Of a stretch of 64,000 nt of DNA, positions 1 to 10,400 are shown one piece after another; the first letter of the stretch is position 1, and the number at the start of each line of letters is the position of its first letter. Source of the stretch: CAYGDP01 sp964348665 (GTDB taxonomy: Bacteria; Verrucomicrobiota; Verrucomicrobiia; Palsa-1439; CAYGDP01); the NCBI GenBank assembly GCA_964348665.1, contig CAYGDP010000002.1:1-64000 (forward strand), in the 5' to 3' direction. A model generated the notes under the pieces. That model had not been told where the DNA came from and searched no databases. It worked only from the letters and a program-made list of their open reading frames with translations. Made by a program: the position numbers and the translations under genes.

Positions 1-2095
1 TCCCCGCGCCGCCAATGAGCGAGTCCGCGCTCCCACTCGTCCCGCCAGTCAGCGTGTCGTTGGCGCCTGCGCCATCCAACGTCACGGATCCATTCGAAAA
101 ACTGGATGCGCTTAGCGTGTTGGCGCTCGCCCCTCCCGTCAGACTTGCTTCTTCAATACTAGTCAAAGCAAACTCAACGCCACCTCCGCTGGGGGCATCC
201 AAACTCGCGTTGGCTAATGTCATGTCCTCATCTGCCGACCGAATCACGCGATCTGTCCCGCCCGCGCCATCCAAGGTTGCGCCGCCTGTCCATCCGCTCA
301 CCGTAAAATTATTCGCGCTCGCTCCTCCTGTCAGACTCGCGTTTTCGATATCGGTGCTGGAGAAGGTGTCGCTGTCTACGCCAAACGTGAGGCTAGCGGA
401 AGCAAGTGTGAAGTCTACATCGCCCGATTCGTTGACTTGATCGGTGCCAGCGTTGCCGATGAGCGTGTTGGCGCCCGCGCCACCGCTCAATGTATCGTTG
501 CCGCCATTGCCAACCAAGCAGTCGTTGCCGGCGGTACCGGTGAGTGAATCGTCAAATGCGCTGCCCAGAACCGTGTCGTTGCCTCCGTTGGGTGTAAAGG
601 TTACGGCAACAGAACTGGATGTGAAATCCAAAATATCGTTGCCCGTGCCGTCGGTGATTGTATTGGTTCCAGATCCGCTGATGATGGAATCGTCGTCGAG
701 TCCGCCATCGAGCGTGTCATCGCCAGTGCCGCCGTTGACTGTATCGTTCCCTGCGCCACTGATGATGCTATCGGCCCCCGCGTTCCCCACTAGGGAGTTG
801 GCAACGGCAGTACCGGTGATGGTATCATCGCCATCACCGCCGTTGACGTTTTCAGCTTCGGCGGCCGAGAGATTCACTGTGAGGTTCGCGTTGACGACTT
901 GATTGCCAGTGATCCCCAAATCCAGGACAACTCCGAGGGTGGTTGTGTTGGAGAAATCGAGCGCGTCAGTTCCTCCTGCCGCGGCTTCGACGACGGTGTC
1001 GGTACCAATCGCTGCATCGGCATCGAACACATATGTGTCGCTGCCAGCTCCACCGGTCAGACTATCGTCGCCCGGTCCTCCTGTCAGGGTATTGGCACTG
1101 CCGTTTCCGGTAAGAGTATCATTACCCGAACCGCCGGTGACATTTTCGACCTCGGCGTTCGTGAGAGTAATTGTTAAATTCGCGTTAATCACTTGAGCTA
1201 CGCCCGATGTGCTAAGATTCGCGGTGGCGGCGACAGTTGTGGTGGTAGTGAAATCCAATAGGTCAGTTCCTCCCGCGGCCGCTTCGGTGATCGTATAGGC
1301 TCCAAGTGCGGCATCAGTGTCGAACGCGTACGTATCGTTTCCGTTGCCGCCGGTCAGAACGGAAGTGATTGCCACCGAATCCGCAGTGATATTCCAAGTG
1401 TTGGCGCCGGTGCTGCCGCGGATGGTCAGTGTGGTGGCCGACGGATAAGTGATCGTCGAGGCTCCTGTGCGGGTAATGGTGGTGGTGGTCGGCAAACCGT
1501 AGGTGTTGCCAGTGGCATCACCTTGATCGTTGATGTTGGCGGTTTCAACCGTGATATCGAGTGTTCCCAAGATGCCATCGAGAGAATTGGCAGCGTCGCC
1601 AACGTTAGCCGTATCAGCACCGGCACCGCCAATCACCGTCGTGGGATCTTCGAGCGACCGCACATTGACGGTGTCATTTTTATTTCCCGTATTGAACGAC
1701 ATGGACGCCACGCTGGCCGATGGGCATGTGACCGTGTTGGTACCACCACCCAAACATCCCGCCGCCGTCGCGTTCGCGGTCAGCGTGATCGTGTCGGCCG
1801 TGTCGTTGATTGTGTATGTTCCAGCGGCGACGGAAATGGTAACAACGTTCAAGACACCTGCCGGAACCGTGAAGGTCAACACAGCACCGGTCACGTCGAG
1901 CGTTCCAGCAGGCGAGATGCGGAACTCCAGCGGCTCGGCAAGAAAAAATCGATGGATTTTGAACGGGGAACGAGTAAAAGAACCGCGCGCCGACGAAGAA
2001 TGATTCTTCGTCTTCGCGTCCGTACTGCCGATCCCGACTAAGTTTCGCAGGCGCGCCCACAGGTTAGCGCGGCGCGCCAGACTCCGTGCTGTCAT
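1..2095 (-). CDS. Giant RTX-type calcium-binding repeat protein, C-terminus outside window
   Basis: An open minus-strand frame runs without a stop from an ATG at 2095 to the window edge, giving about 698 residues. The N-terminus is basic (RSLARR near residue 4) and carries an LEFRISPA motif at residues 56-63, matching LEQRVAPA in the second giant protein of the window. From about residue 150 on there are hemolysin-type GGxGxDxLxGG nonapeptides alternating with a roughly 105-residue module (NDTYxFDxD ... DLLDFS ... NANLTLTLTNAEVENV). RTX nonapeptides bind calcium, and such proteins are normally secreted or surface-bound; an adhesin or matrix role is inferred. A strong Shine-Dalgarno (GGAGGTG, 10 nt upstream) supports the start. 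All plus-strand ORFs over this stretch are antisense shadows. Confidence 0.88.
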   Translation of the reverse strand, partial: MTARSLARRANLWARLRNLVGIGSTDAKTKNHSSSARGSFTRSPFKIHRFFLAEPLEFRISPAGTLDVTGAVLTFTVPAGVLNVVTISVAAGTYTINDTADTITLTANATAAGCLGGGTNTVTCPSASVASMSFNTGNKNDTVNVRSLEDPTTVIGGAGADTANVGDAANSLDGILGTLDITVETANINDQGDATGNTYGLPTTTTITRTGASTITYPSATTLTIRGSTGANTWNITADSVAITSVLTGGNGNDTYAFDTDAALGAYTITEAAAGGTDLLDFTTTTTVAATANLSTSGVAQVINANLTITLTNAEVENVTGGSGNDTLTGNGSANTLTGGPGDDSLTGGAGSDTYVFDADAAIGTDTVVEAAAGGTDALDFSNTTTLGVVLDLGITGNQVVNANLTVNLSAAEAENVNGGDGDDTITGTAVANSLVGNAGADSIISGAGNDTVNGGTGDDTLDGGLDDDSIISGSGTNTITDGTGNDILDFTSSSVAVTFTPNGGNDTVLGSAFDDSLTGTAGNDCLVGNGGNDTLSGGAGANTLIGNAGTDQVNESGDVDFTLASASLTFGVDSDTFSSTDIENASLTGGASANNFTVSGWTGGATLDGAGGTDRVIRSADEDMTLANASLDAPSGGGVEFALTSIEEASLTGGASANTLSASSFSNGSVTLDGAGANDTLTGGTSGSADSLIGGAG

Positions 2096-2251
2096 TTGCG
2101 TGACACCTCCATCACACTCGGACCTGTTTTGGTCCCCACGTTGTCCTACTAAGTAACGGCTCGCCAAACCGCTACCGAAACAATACCACTCCGGTTCCCG
2201 AAATCTACATCCAGCAAGGCTAAAGTCGAAATTTTTTCTTATCGTTAGTTC

Positions 2252-2270
2252 AATATTTCTTATTGATATT
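2252..2270. promoter_or_regulatory. Possible LysR-type operator between divergent genes
   Basis: The dyad AATAT-N9-ATATT lies in the AT-rich gap between the divergent giant RTX gene and lysR. Two bases further on, at 2272-2279, is a perfect 8-bp palindrome CTACGTAG. LysR regulators usually bind T-N11-A dyads in such divergent gaps. Assignment to this regulator is inference. Confidence 0.35.
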
Positions 2271-2291
2271 ACTACGTAGGTATGTTAGATT
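2263..2291 (+). promoter_or_regulatory. Candidate sigma70 promoter of lysR
   Basis: TTGATA (2263-2268), a 17-bp spacer and TAGATT (2286-2291) precede lysR by about 58 bp. The -35 overlaps the dyad at 2252-2270, which would suit autoregulation. A Shine-Dalgarno AAAGGAAGG sits just upstream of the ATG at 2350, so this gene has a conventional leader. Confidence 0.45.
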
Positions 2292-2349
2292 GCAGTCGTG
2301 AAAAATGCGAAATGTTTGTCAATAACTATTTTTAAAGGAAGGTTGGTTC

Positions 2350-3282
2350 ATGCCAGAACTACTCGATAGCAGGTTGCTGCAGACCTTCGCGATGGTTGCT
2401 CAATCCGGCAGCTTCGGCGTTGCCGCGCATCGCCTTAACTTGACCCAGTCGGCAATCAGCCAGCAGGTAAAGGCACTGGAGCGCCAAGTGAACACCTCGC
2501 TGTTCGATCGCGCCGGCAAAAAATTAGCTCTCACCAATGCGGGAGGTCTTCTCCTGCGTCACGCCGAAGAAATTCTCTCTCGGTTAACGGTTGCGCAACG
2601 AACCATGCAGGAAAGTTTTGGTACTGGACAAGGCCAATTACGCATCGGCGCCGCCGCGACCGTCTGTGAATACTGGATGCCAGCCGTGGTGGGAGCTTTT
2701 CACAAGCGATATCCCAAGCACTCGCTTGTGATTGAACCCGGCTATTCCGGGCCGATCATCGAACATCTGCTCCAAGGTCATATCGATCTCGCCATTATCG
2801 TCCTGCCCGTGCGCACGCGGTTCTTGCGAACGATGGAATTGCATGAGGACGAATTAATGGCAATCGTACCACCTCATCATCCGTGGGCAAAGAAAGCAAG
2901 CGTCCCCGCAAAGGAAATCTCCACTCAATCGTTCATCCTTTATAGTTCGCGCAGTTCCACGTTTCAAGTTCTTGAAAAATTCTGCCACGAGCGCGGGTTG
3001 AATCTTCCCAGCATCATCGAGACCGGTGAATATGGCCTCATCAAGCGTTTGGTCGAGCTTGGCGTCGGTATTGCCATCATGGCTCCCTGGATGGCGGAAT
3101 CCGAGCTTCGCGAGAAACGCCTTGTCGCGGTTCCCTTCGCTGACTCTTCGATCCGTCGCCAGTGGGGCGTAGCCATCCGAAGCGGTCAGCAGCTCTCGCC
3201 GTCCCAGAGTTATTTCGTCGGTCTTTGCCGCAACCTCATCGGACCGCGGGGACGAACCCGCGAAGTTCATCGCCACAAATAA
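2350..3282 (+). CDS. LysR family transcriptional regulator
   Basis: 310 residues, the usual length for the family. The N-terminal winged helix-turn-helix is clear (residues about 6-65, recognition region LTQSAISQQVKALE at 31-44), followed by a periplasmic-binding-protein-like effector domain (about 95-300) containing the typical RIGAAATVCEYWMP start. The gene is divergent from the giant RTX gene and ends 2 bp before the TPR-methyltransferase gene, so the two are probably co-transcribed. LysR proteins commonly control the divergent neighbour, making the RTX gene or the methyltransferase the first candidate targets (inference). The effector cannot be read from sequence. Confidence 0.93.
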   Translation: MPELLDSRLLQTFAMVAQSGSFGVAAHRLNLTQSAISQQVKALERQVNTSLFDRAGKKLALTNAGGLLLRHAEEILSRLTVAQRTMQESFGTGQGQLRIGAAATVCEYWMPAVVGAFHKRYPKHSLVIEPGYSGPIIEHLLQGHIDLAIIVLPVRTRFLRTMELHEDELMAIVPPHHPWAKKASVPAKEISTQSFILYSSRSSTFQVLEKFCHERGLNLPSIIETGEYGLIKRLVELGVGIAIMAPWMAESELREKRLVAVPFADSSIRRQWGVAIRSGQQLSPSQSYFVGLCRNLIGPRGRTREVHRHK

Positions 3283-3284
3283 TC

Positions 3285-4484
3285 ATGCCCACAATCAACC
3301 CCACTCTGGATGACGCCTTGCGTTTCTATCAAGAGAAACGATTTGATGACACGATCGCCGTGTGTCGACAGATTCTTGCCAAACAGCCAGCCAATCATCG
3401 CGCGCTGTTTCTCCTCGGCCTCTCCTGTCTGCAAACCGACCGCCTCGCCGAAGCCGACGCTGCCCTAAACAGCGCCATCCAGCTAGCTCCCAAGATTGCC
3501 TCCTACCATAACACGCTCGGGGCAATTTACTCGGCGCAACAGCGTTATACCGACGCGATTGCCAGTCATCGCCGCGCGCTTGCTCTCAAATCCGATTATC
3601 CGGAAGCTCATAATAATCTGGGGGCTGCCCTCGCGGATCATCGACGCTTCGACGATGCGATCGCCTGTTATCGTGAAGCAATCCGGCTGCAACCCGACTA
3701 TGTGGATGCGTGGATCAATCTCGGCAACGCGTTTCACAAGCTTGGCCAATTCGATTCCGCTGCTGACGCGTTCCGCGAAGCATTGCGACTTCGGCCTGAT
3801 TCCAGGGAGGCGCGATATTTTCTGGCCGCAGCCACCGGCGTGGGATCGCCACCAATCGCACCTGCGAAGTTCGTCGTTTCTCTTTTTGACCAGTTTGCAT
3901 CCACCTACGACCAGAATCTCACGGAAAAACTGCGGTATCGAGTGCCGGATTTGCTTTCGGAAGCGGTGCAGGCCGTCGGCGTGAAAGATAAACTGGCCAC
4001 GCTCGATCTCGGATGCGGCACGGGACTTTGCGGCGCACAATTCCGCCTGATATCGTCTTCGCTCGTGGGCGTGGATCTCTCGCCGAAAATGTTGGCAAAG
4101 GCAAAAGAGCGAGGGATTTACGACGAGTTAATTGCCGCCGACCTCGCCGGTTTTTTGGAAAACAATTCGAGACGGTTCGATCTCATTCTGGCGGCGGATG
4201 TGTTTCCCTACTTTGGCGATCTAACCGCTGTTTTCCGCGATGTCGCGCGAGCCCTGCGACCTGCCGGATTATTCGCATTCACCGTGGAGGCGCTGGAACA
4301 TGCAGGCAAGGGAAACGATTACAGGTTGCAATCCACTCGGAGATTCGCTCATGCGCGCCCGTTTCTAGATCGCATCGCGTCAGAACTTGGTTTTGCGCCG
4401 ATGCGTTTCCAGCTAGAAACGATTCGGATGGACGATAATGTCCCCGTCGCAGGATGGGTCGTTTTGTTGCGGACGAGGGACTAG
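3285..4484 (+). CDS. TPR-repeat SAM-dependent methyltransferase
   Basis: 399 residues starting at the ATG 2 bp after the lysR stop; a longer frame exists but would overlap lysR. About five tetratricopeptide repeats fill residues 8-180 (for example YPEAHNNLGAALADHRRFDD). They are followed by a class I methyltransferase domain with SAM-binding motif I TLDLGCGTGLCG (239-250) and an acidic loop VGVDLSPKML. This matches the COG4976-type predicted methyltransferases with TPR repeats. The TPRs suggest a protein partner or substrate, which is unknown. The stop codon overlaps by 4 bp the stop of the convergent 3095-residue RTX gene. Confidence 0.85.
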   Translation: MPTINPTLDDALRFYQEKRFDDTIAVCRQILAKQPANHRALFLLGLSCLQTDRLAEADAALNSAIQLAPKIASYHNTLGAIYSAQQRYTDAIASHRRALALKSDYPEAHNNLGAALADHRRFDDAIACYREAIRLQPDYVDAWINLGNAFHKLGQFDSAADAFREALRLRPDSREARYFLAAATGVGSPPIAPAKFVVSLFDQFASTYDQNLTEKLRYRVPDLLSEAVQAVGVKDKLATLDLGCGTGLCGAQFRLISSSLVGVDLSPKMLAKAKERGIYDELIAADLAGFLENNSRRFDLILAADVFPYFGDLTAVFRDVARALRPAGLFAFTVEALEHAGKGNDYRLQSTRRFAHARPFLDRIASELGFAPMRFQLETIRMDDNVPVAGWVVLLRTRD

Positions 4485-7400
4485 AAGCCACCCGCGCCGT
4501 TGTTGAGGAGAGCGGCGATGGTGTGAGCGGCGTCGGTGACGGCAATATCGGGCAGAGAATCCCCGTTAAAATCATCCACCGCGATAGCGATGGCCTTATT
4601 ACCTGTGAAATAGGTGGTGGCGGCACCAAACCCGCCTGTGCCGTTGCCGAATCGGACGGTGATATCCGCACTACCCGTGTTGGCGACGGCGATATCGGCG
4701 AGACCGTCGGCGTTGAAGTCCGCCACAGCCAGGGCGATGGGGTTGGTTCCGACACTGAAGGTCGTTGGCGCGCCGAACGAATTCACTCCTTTGAGCAGGA
4801 CGGCTACGTTACTGGCCTTGCTGTCAGCGACTATCACATCGGCAAGCCCATCCGCATTGAGGTCGGCGGTGCCAAATGCGACTGGCGCGGTGGTAGGACC
4901 GCCAAACGGTCCGGAGGTAAAGGTGCCTCCGCCAATACCGAGGAGGACATGAACATTGTCGCCGAGAACTCCGACTTTGCTTCCTTTTTTGTTGAGGACG
5001 ATCAGGTCGACAACAGCATCGTTGTTGAAATTGGCCGCCTGCACCGCAGCGGGGCGGAGGCCGGCATTAAAATTGGCCGTGGCGCCAAAAGCGCCATCGC
5101 CAATGCCGAGGAGCACGCTGACGCTTTGGCCTTTGAAGTTGGCGACACTGATATCGAGATTCCCGTCGGCGTTGAGGTCGTGTAGATCGAGGCCGGAAGG
5201 GTTGCGACCGGTAGTGTAGAAAATCGCGGCTTGGAAAGTGCCATTGCCGTTGCCCAGAAGCACTGCAATGTTATTGCCCTTACTATTGGCGACGACCAGA
5301 TCCAAATCGCCATCGTTATCCAAATCACCGGCCGCAACAGTGGTGGGTTTGATTCCGGCAGCAAAAAAATTCGGAGCGCCAAACCCGCCAAAACCATTGC
5401 CAAGCCGCACAGAGACAGAGTTGAGTTTGACTTCGACAATCGCAAGGTCGGCAAACCCGTCTCCATTGACGTCGCCGGTTGCGATCGTGGTACCGTAATG
5501 GTCATCGTTGACGATGGTACCGAGTGCCTGCGTGTCACCGAGAGTGACGTGGAATGGGGAAGAGAGGTTGACAAAGAAAGTTTCGTCTCTTTCGAACAAA
5601 GTCTCGCCTACGACTGGAATGGTGATCGTTCCAGTCGGGGACCCTGCCAGGATGGTCATGGCGCTGGTGGTGGTGGTGTAATCGGCGCCCGCGGTGGCAG
5701 TGCCGGGAGCCGTTGTGAACGCGACCGTGATATCCTGCAAGCTGACAAACGACAGTGTCGCGGTGAATTGGAAAGCGGTCGTGCCAGTATCGCCCTCATT
5801 TCGGACCACATCGGCGATGCTCAATGTCGGGAAATCATCGTTCAGAATCGTGCCGACACCGAGCGCGTCGGCGATTGTGGAATTTGTCGAGCCGAGAAGA
5901 TTCACGAAGAACGTTTCATCGATTTCGTGGAGAGTTTCGCCGATGACCGGCACATTGAGGGTCGTGTTCAACTGTCCGGCGAGCACGGTCACGGATCCGA
6001 CAGTGGTAGTGTAATCCAGGCCGGCCGTTGCGGTGCCATCGGAAGTATTGAACGAAACGACGACATCTTGGATGCTGATCCAAGAAAGGCTGACGGTGAA
6101 GGTGGCATTGACGGTTCCGGCATTTGGCTCGTTGACGGCTATATCATTGATGCTCACGAGCGGATCGTCGTCATTGAGAATCGTGCCAACTGCCTGATTA
6201 TCACCAAAAACCGCGTTGCTAGGCGCGGAGAGGTTGATAAAAAATGTTTCGTTCAGCTCGTCCACTTGGTCGGTGATGACAGGGACAGTGATGGAGCCCG
6301 TGGTGAATCCGGCGAGGATGGTCAGCACGCCTGTTGTGGTCGTGTAATCGCTGGGGGTGACCGCCGTGTTATTGGCCGTGGTAAAGGCGATGGTAACATT
6401 TTGCAAACTAACCCAGGAAAGTTCGACCGTAAACACAAATGGAGTCGTGCCGACAGGATTTCCTTCGTTTTGCGTCACGTCCGTAATGGAGATAATCGGG
6501 TCATCGTCATTGAGAATCGTGCCGGTGGCGGTCACCGTGGTTGCCGCCAGAGTTGCGTTGACGGGATTCTGGAGGTTCAAGAAAAACGATTCATCCAACT
6601 CGTCCACTTGATCGGTCAATACGGGAACCGTAATTGTCCCGCTGGCGATCAACGCCGGAATGGTCAGGGTGCCTGCCGTGGCGGTGTAATCCGCGCCAGC
6701 CAGCGCGGTGCCATCCGTGGTAAAGAAGGAAACGAAAACCGGTAGCGCAAAGAGCATCGGCGTGACGAGATTATTAGGGTCCACCAAGGAAACCGTGAAA
6801 TTGAAGTTCGTAATTCCCGCGTTTCCTTCCGCCTGCGACACGTTGGAGATGATTATCCGCGGATTATCCGGATCGATGATGGTATTGATGCCCGCGCCGC
6901 CGTCTAGGCTGTCAACACCCGTGCCGCCGTCCAGTGTATCGCTGCCGTTGCCGCCAAGAAGCGTGTCATCGCCCGCCAATCCAACCAGCGAATCATTACC
7001 ATCTCCACCGTTGAGGACGTTATTATTCGCGTTACCCGTGAGAGTATCTCCCAGCGCGCCACCGGTTGCGTTTTCGACTTCAGCGTTGGTGAGAGTCAGA
7101 GTTTGGTTTGCGTTGACTACCTGCACTGCCGTGGTGCCCAGATTCAGGGTAATGCTGACTAAGCTGGTTGGAGAGAAATCAAGCGTATCGGTGCCGCCTG
7201 CTGCCAATTCCACAACAAGATCACTGCCCGTGGCGACGTCGTTGTCAAATTGATAGGTATCGTTGCCAGCGCCGCCGGTCAGGGTGTCGTTGCCTGGTCC
7301 ACCGGTCAATACGTTCGCGCCAGCCGTGCCGGTCAGTGAATCATTGCCGCTTCCTCCGGCCACGTTTTCCACTTCGGCCGCCGTGAGGCTCAATGTCAGG

Positions 7401-10400
7401 AACGCATTCACGACTTGCGCGCCTGTGGTGGAGAGGTTGACAAAAACGTTTTGCGCCGTGGTCGAAGAAAAGTCTACAAAATCGGTTCCACCACCCGCAG
7501 ACTCGGAGAGCGTATCGAATCCAAGATTGTTATCCGCATCAAATAGATAGGTGTCGTTTCCTTGACCGCCAGTCATCTGGTCGTTTCCGGGGCCACCCGT
7601 AATAGTGTTGTCGGAGTTATTCCCGACTAGCGTATCGTTATCAGAGCTGCCCGTCACAATCTCGATGCCATTGGCTCCCGTCAACGTAAGGTCGCCAGTG
7701 TTGATCGTTTGGCCTCCTGCAAGGGTGAGGTTGATGCTGACCCCGCCCGCCGCGGTGAATCCGGAGAAGTCCAGCGCGTCGGCTGTGCCACTGGAATCGT
7801 TGATGGTATCAGTTCCCTGCCCGGTACCATTCATAACGTAGGTGTCATTGCCAGCGCCGCCAGCGAGCGAGTTGTTCAGGGAATTACCGGTCAATGTGTC
7901 ATTGAGCGCCCCACCAAAAATGTTTTCCACTTCGGTCGCAGTCAGCGTGAGCGTGAGATTCGAGTTGACGGTTTGATTGCCAGTGGAGGCTAGGCTCAAC
8001 GCGATCGTCTGCGTCGTGGTCGCAGAAAAATCAAGTAAATCGGTGCCTCCCGCTGCCGCTTCGGTCAATACATCCACCCCCAGTGCGCTGTCAGCATCAA
8101 ATAAATACGCGTCGTTTCCTGTGCCACCAACCATCGTGTCGTTCCCCGCCAAGCCTATAATCGTATCCGAGCCAGCGCCGCCCACAATCGAGTTTGCCGT
8201 CGTGTGACCTGTCAGCAAGTCGGCGCCATCGCCGCCATTGACGTTTTCCACCTCGGCGTTTACCAAGTTCAGGGTCAAGTTGGTCGCGTGAACCGTTTGA
8301 TTCCCGGTTGTGCCAAGATTGACAGTCAACGCGACGGTGGTGGTCGAGGAAAAATCCAGGAGATCGGTTCCACTGTTGGCGGCCTCGTTGACCGTATCGG
8401 CACCGAGGGCGCCATCCACATCGAAAACGTACGTGTCGTTTCCCGCGACGCCGCTCATGGAATCGTTGCCGGGACCGCCAATGATCACATTCGCATTGGC
8501 AGACCCCGTCAGGGTGTCGTTCAACGACCCGCCGAGGACATTTTCGACTTCTGTGGCAGAGAGAGTGAGATCCAGATTCGCATTTACAGTCTGCGTGTTG
8601 GTGGTTCCCAGATTAACCGTAATCGTGTTGGTCGTGGTCGTGGAGAAATCGAGAAGGTCGGTTCCCTCCCCATCAAACTCGGAGACAAAGTCGGAGCCTA
8701 GCGCGGTATCCGTGTCGAACACATAGGTGTCGTTGCCTTCGATCCCGTCGAGCGTATCGTCGCCCGCTCGGCCTTCCAGAATGTCGCTGCCGGGACCGCC
8801 AAAGATGAAATTATCGGCCGCGTTGCCGCGCAATGTATCGGATTGGTCGCCCCCCGTGATATTCTCGATCTCGGAATTAGTCAGCACTAGCGTTAGGAAC
8901 GCATTGACCACTTGCGCTGTGGTAAGCGCGAGGTCCACCGTGACGGTTTGCGTCGCGGTGGCATCGAAAACCAGAAAATCATCCCCCTCATCCACCGCTT
9001 CCGTCACGACATCGCTTCCCAGAGCGGTATCAGCATCAAACACATACGTATCGTCGTCATCATTGCCGATCAAGGTGTCATTGCCAGCGCCGCCCTCCAG
9101 AATGTCGTCGCCATCGCCTCCCACAATGGAGTTATTGAGCGCGGAGCCAGTCAGGGAATCGTCTTGCTCTCCGCCGACGACGTTTTCCACCTCCGACAAA
9201 CCGAGGGGAAGCGTGAGGGCGAAATTCAAGTTGACCGTTTGCGTTCCGAAGGCGCCGAGGTTGAGAATATGTCCGTTGTCGGTGCTGGAAGATAAATCAA
9301 TCAGGTCGGTCCCACCGCCGACGGCTTCCACAATCGTGTCCGTTCCAATAAATAGGTCGGTGTCAAAGATGTATAAATCGTTGCCAAGACCGCCGGTCAA
9401 ACTGTCGTCGCCAGACTCGCCAACCAGAGTATCATCGCCAGTGCCGCCAATCAGGGTATCATTGCCTAGGCCCCCCACCAATGAATTGTTGGCTGCGGTG
9501 CCTGTAAAATTATCATTCCCGCTGCCGCCAAAAACATTTTCCACCTCCGTATTGGTCAGCGTGAGCGTAAGATTACCATTGACCGCCTGTGCCGTGGTGA
9601 GGGTCAAGTTGACGGTGGCGGGCAGTGTCGTGGTAAGCGAAAAGTCCAGAAGATCGGCGGTGCCCCCAAGAGCAAGAGTTTCGGTCACGATATCCGACCC
9701 GAGGGCCACATCTGCATCAAATCCATAGGTGTCGTTGCCCGCGTTGCCGGTCATCGTGTCGTTGCCAGGACCGCCAATGATCACGTTGCCAGCCGTGGAG
9801 CCGGTGAGTGAATCATTTTTCTCGCCGCCCGTGATGTTTTCGACCTCGGTGGCCGTGAGAGTTAGCGAGTGATTTGCGTTGGCCGCCTGCAAAGCAGTGC
9901 TGGCAAGGTTGAAGATGACGGCAAATCCTGTCGTGCCGGACCAATTCAATAAATCGGTGCCACCATTGGCATTTTCCGTGACTGTATCGCTGTTGAGCTG
10001 GGTGTCCGCGTCAAACACGTACGTGTCGTCTCCGTCTCGACCGACAAGGGTATCACTGCCGCCATTGCCAGTGATCACGTTGGCGCTGGCGTTTCCCATC
10101 AGGGAATCTGCGCCGCTGCCGCCGGAGACGAACGGCGTCAGCACCTCGGAGTCCTCGTGATCGGGCATGGCGANNNNNNNNNNGGAGACGTTCTCGATTT
10201 CTGCGTTCGGGATGTCCAGAGTGAGGTTGGCGTTGACCGTTTGGTTTCCGGCCAGCGCCAAGTCAACGGTCACGGCCAGCGTGGAGCTGGAAAAATCCAG
10301 CAGGTCAGCACCTTCGTTGGGACTTTCGGATACTTGGTCGCTGCCAATTGCGCCATCGGTGTCAAAAATATACGTATCATCTCCGTCCGCCCCGCTGGAG

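Noticed and set aside
15..1196. Series of plus-strand ORFs rich in Pro, Ser, Val and Ala
   Set aside because: They are antisense shadows of the RTX repeats on the minus strand; a continuous minus-strand frame with clear nonapeptides covers the region.
5231..6745. 504-residue plus-strand ORF
   Set aside because: It is antisense to the Calx-beta and FG-GAP domains, and its sequence has no domain of its own.
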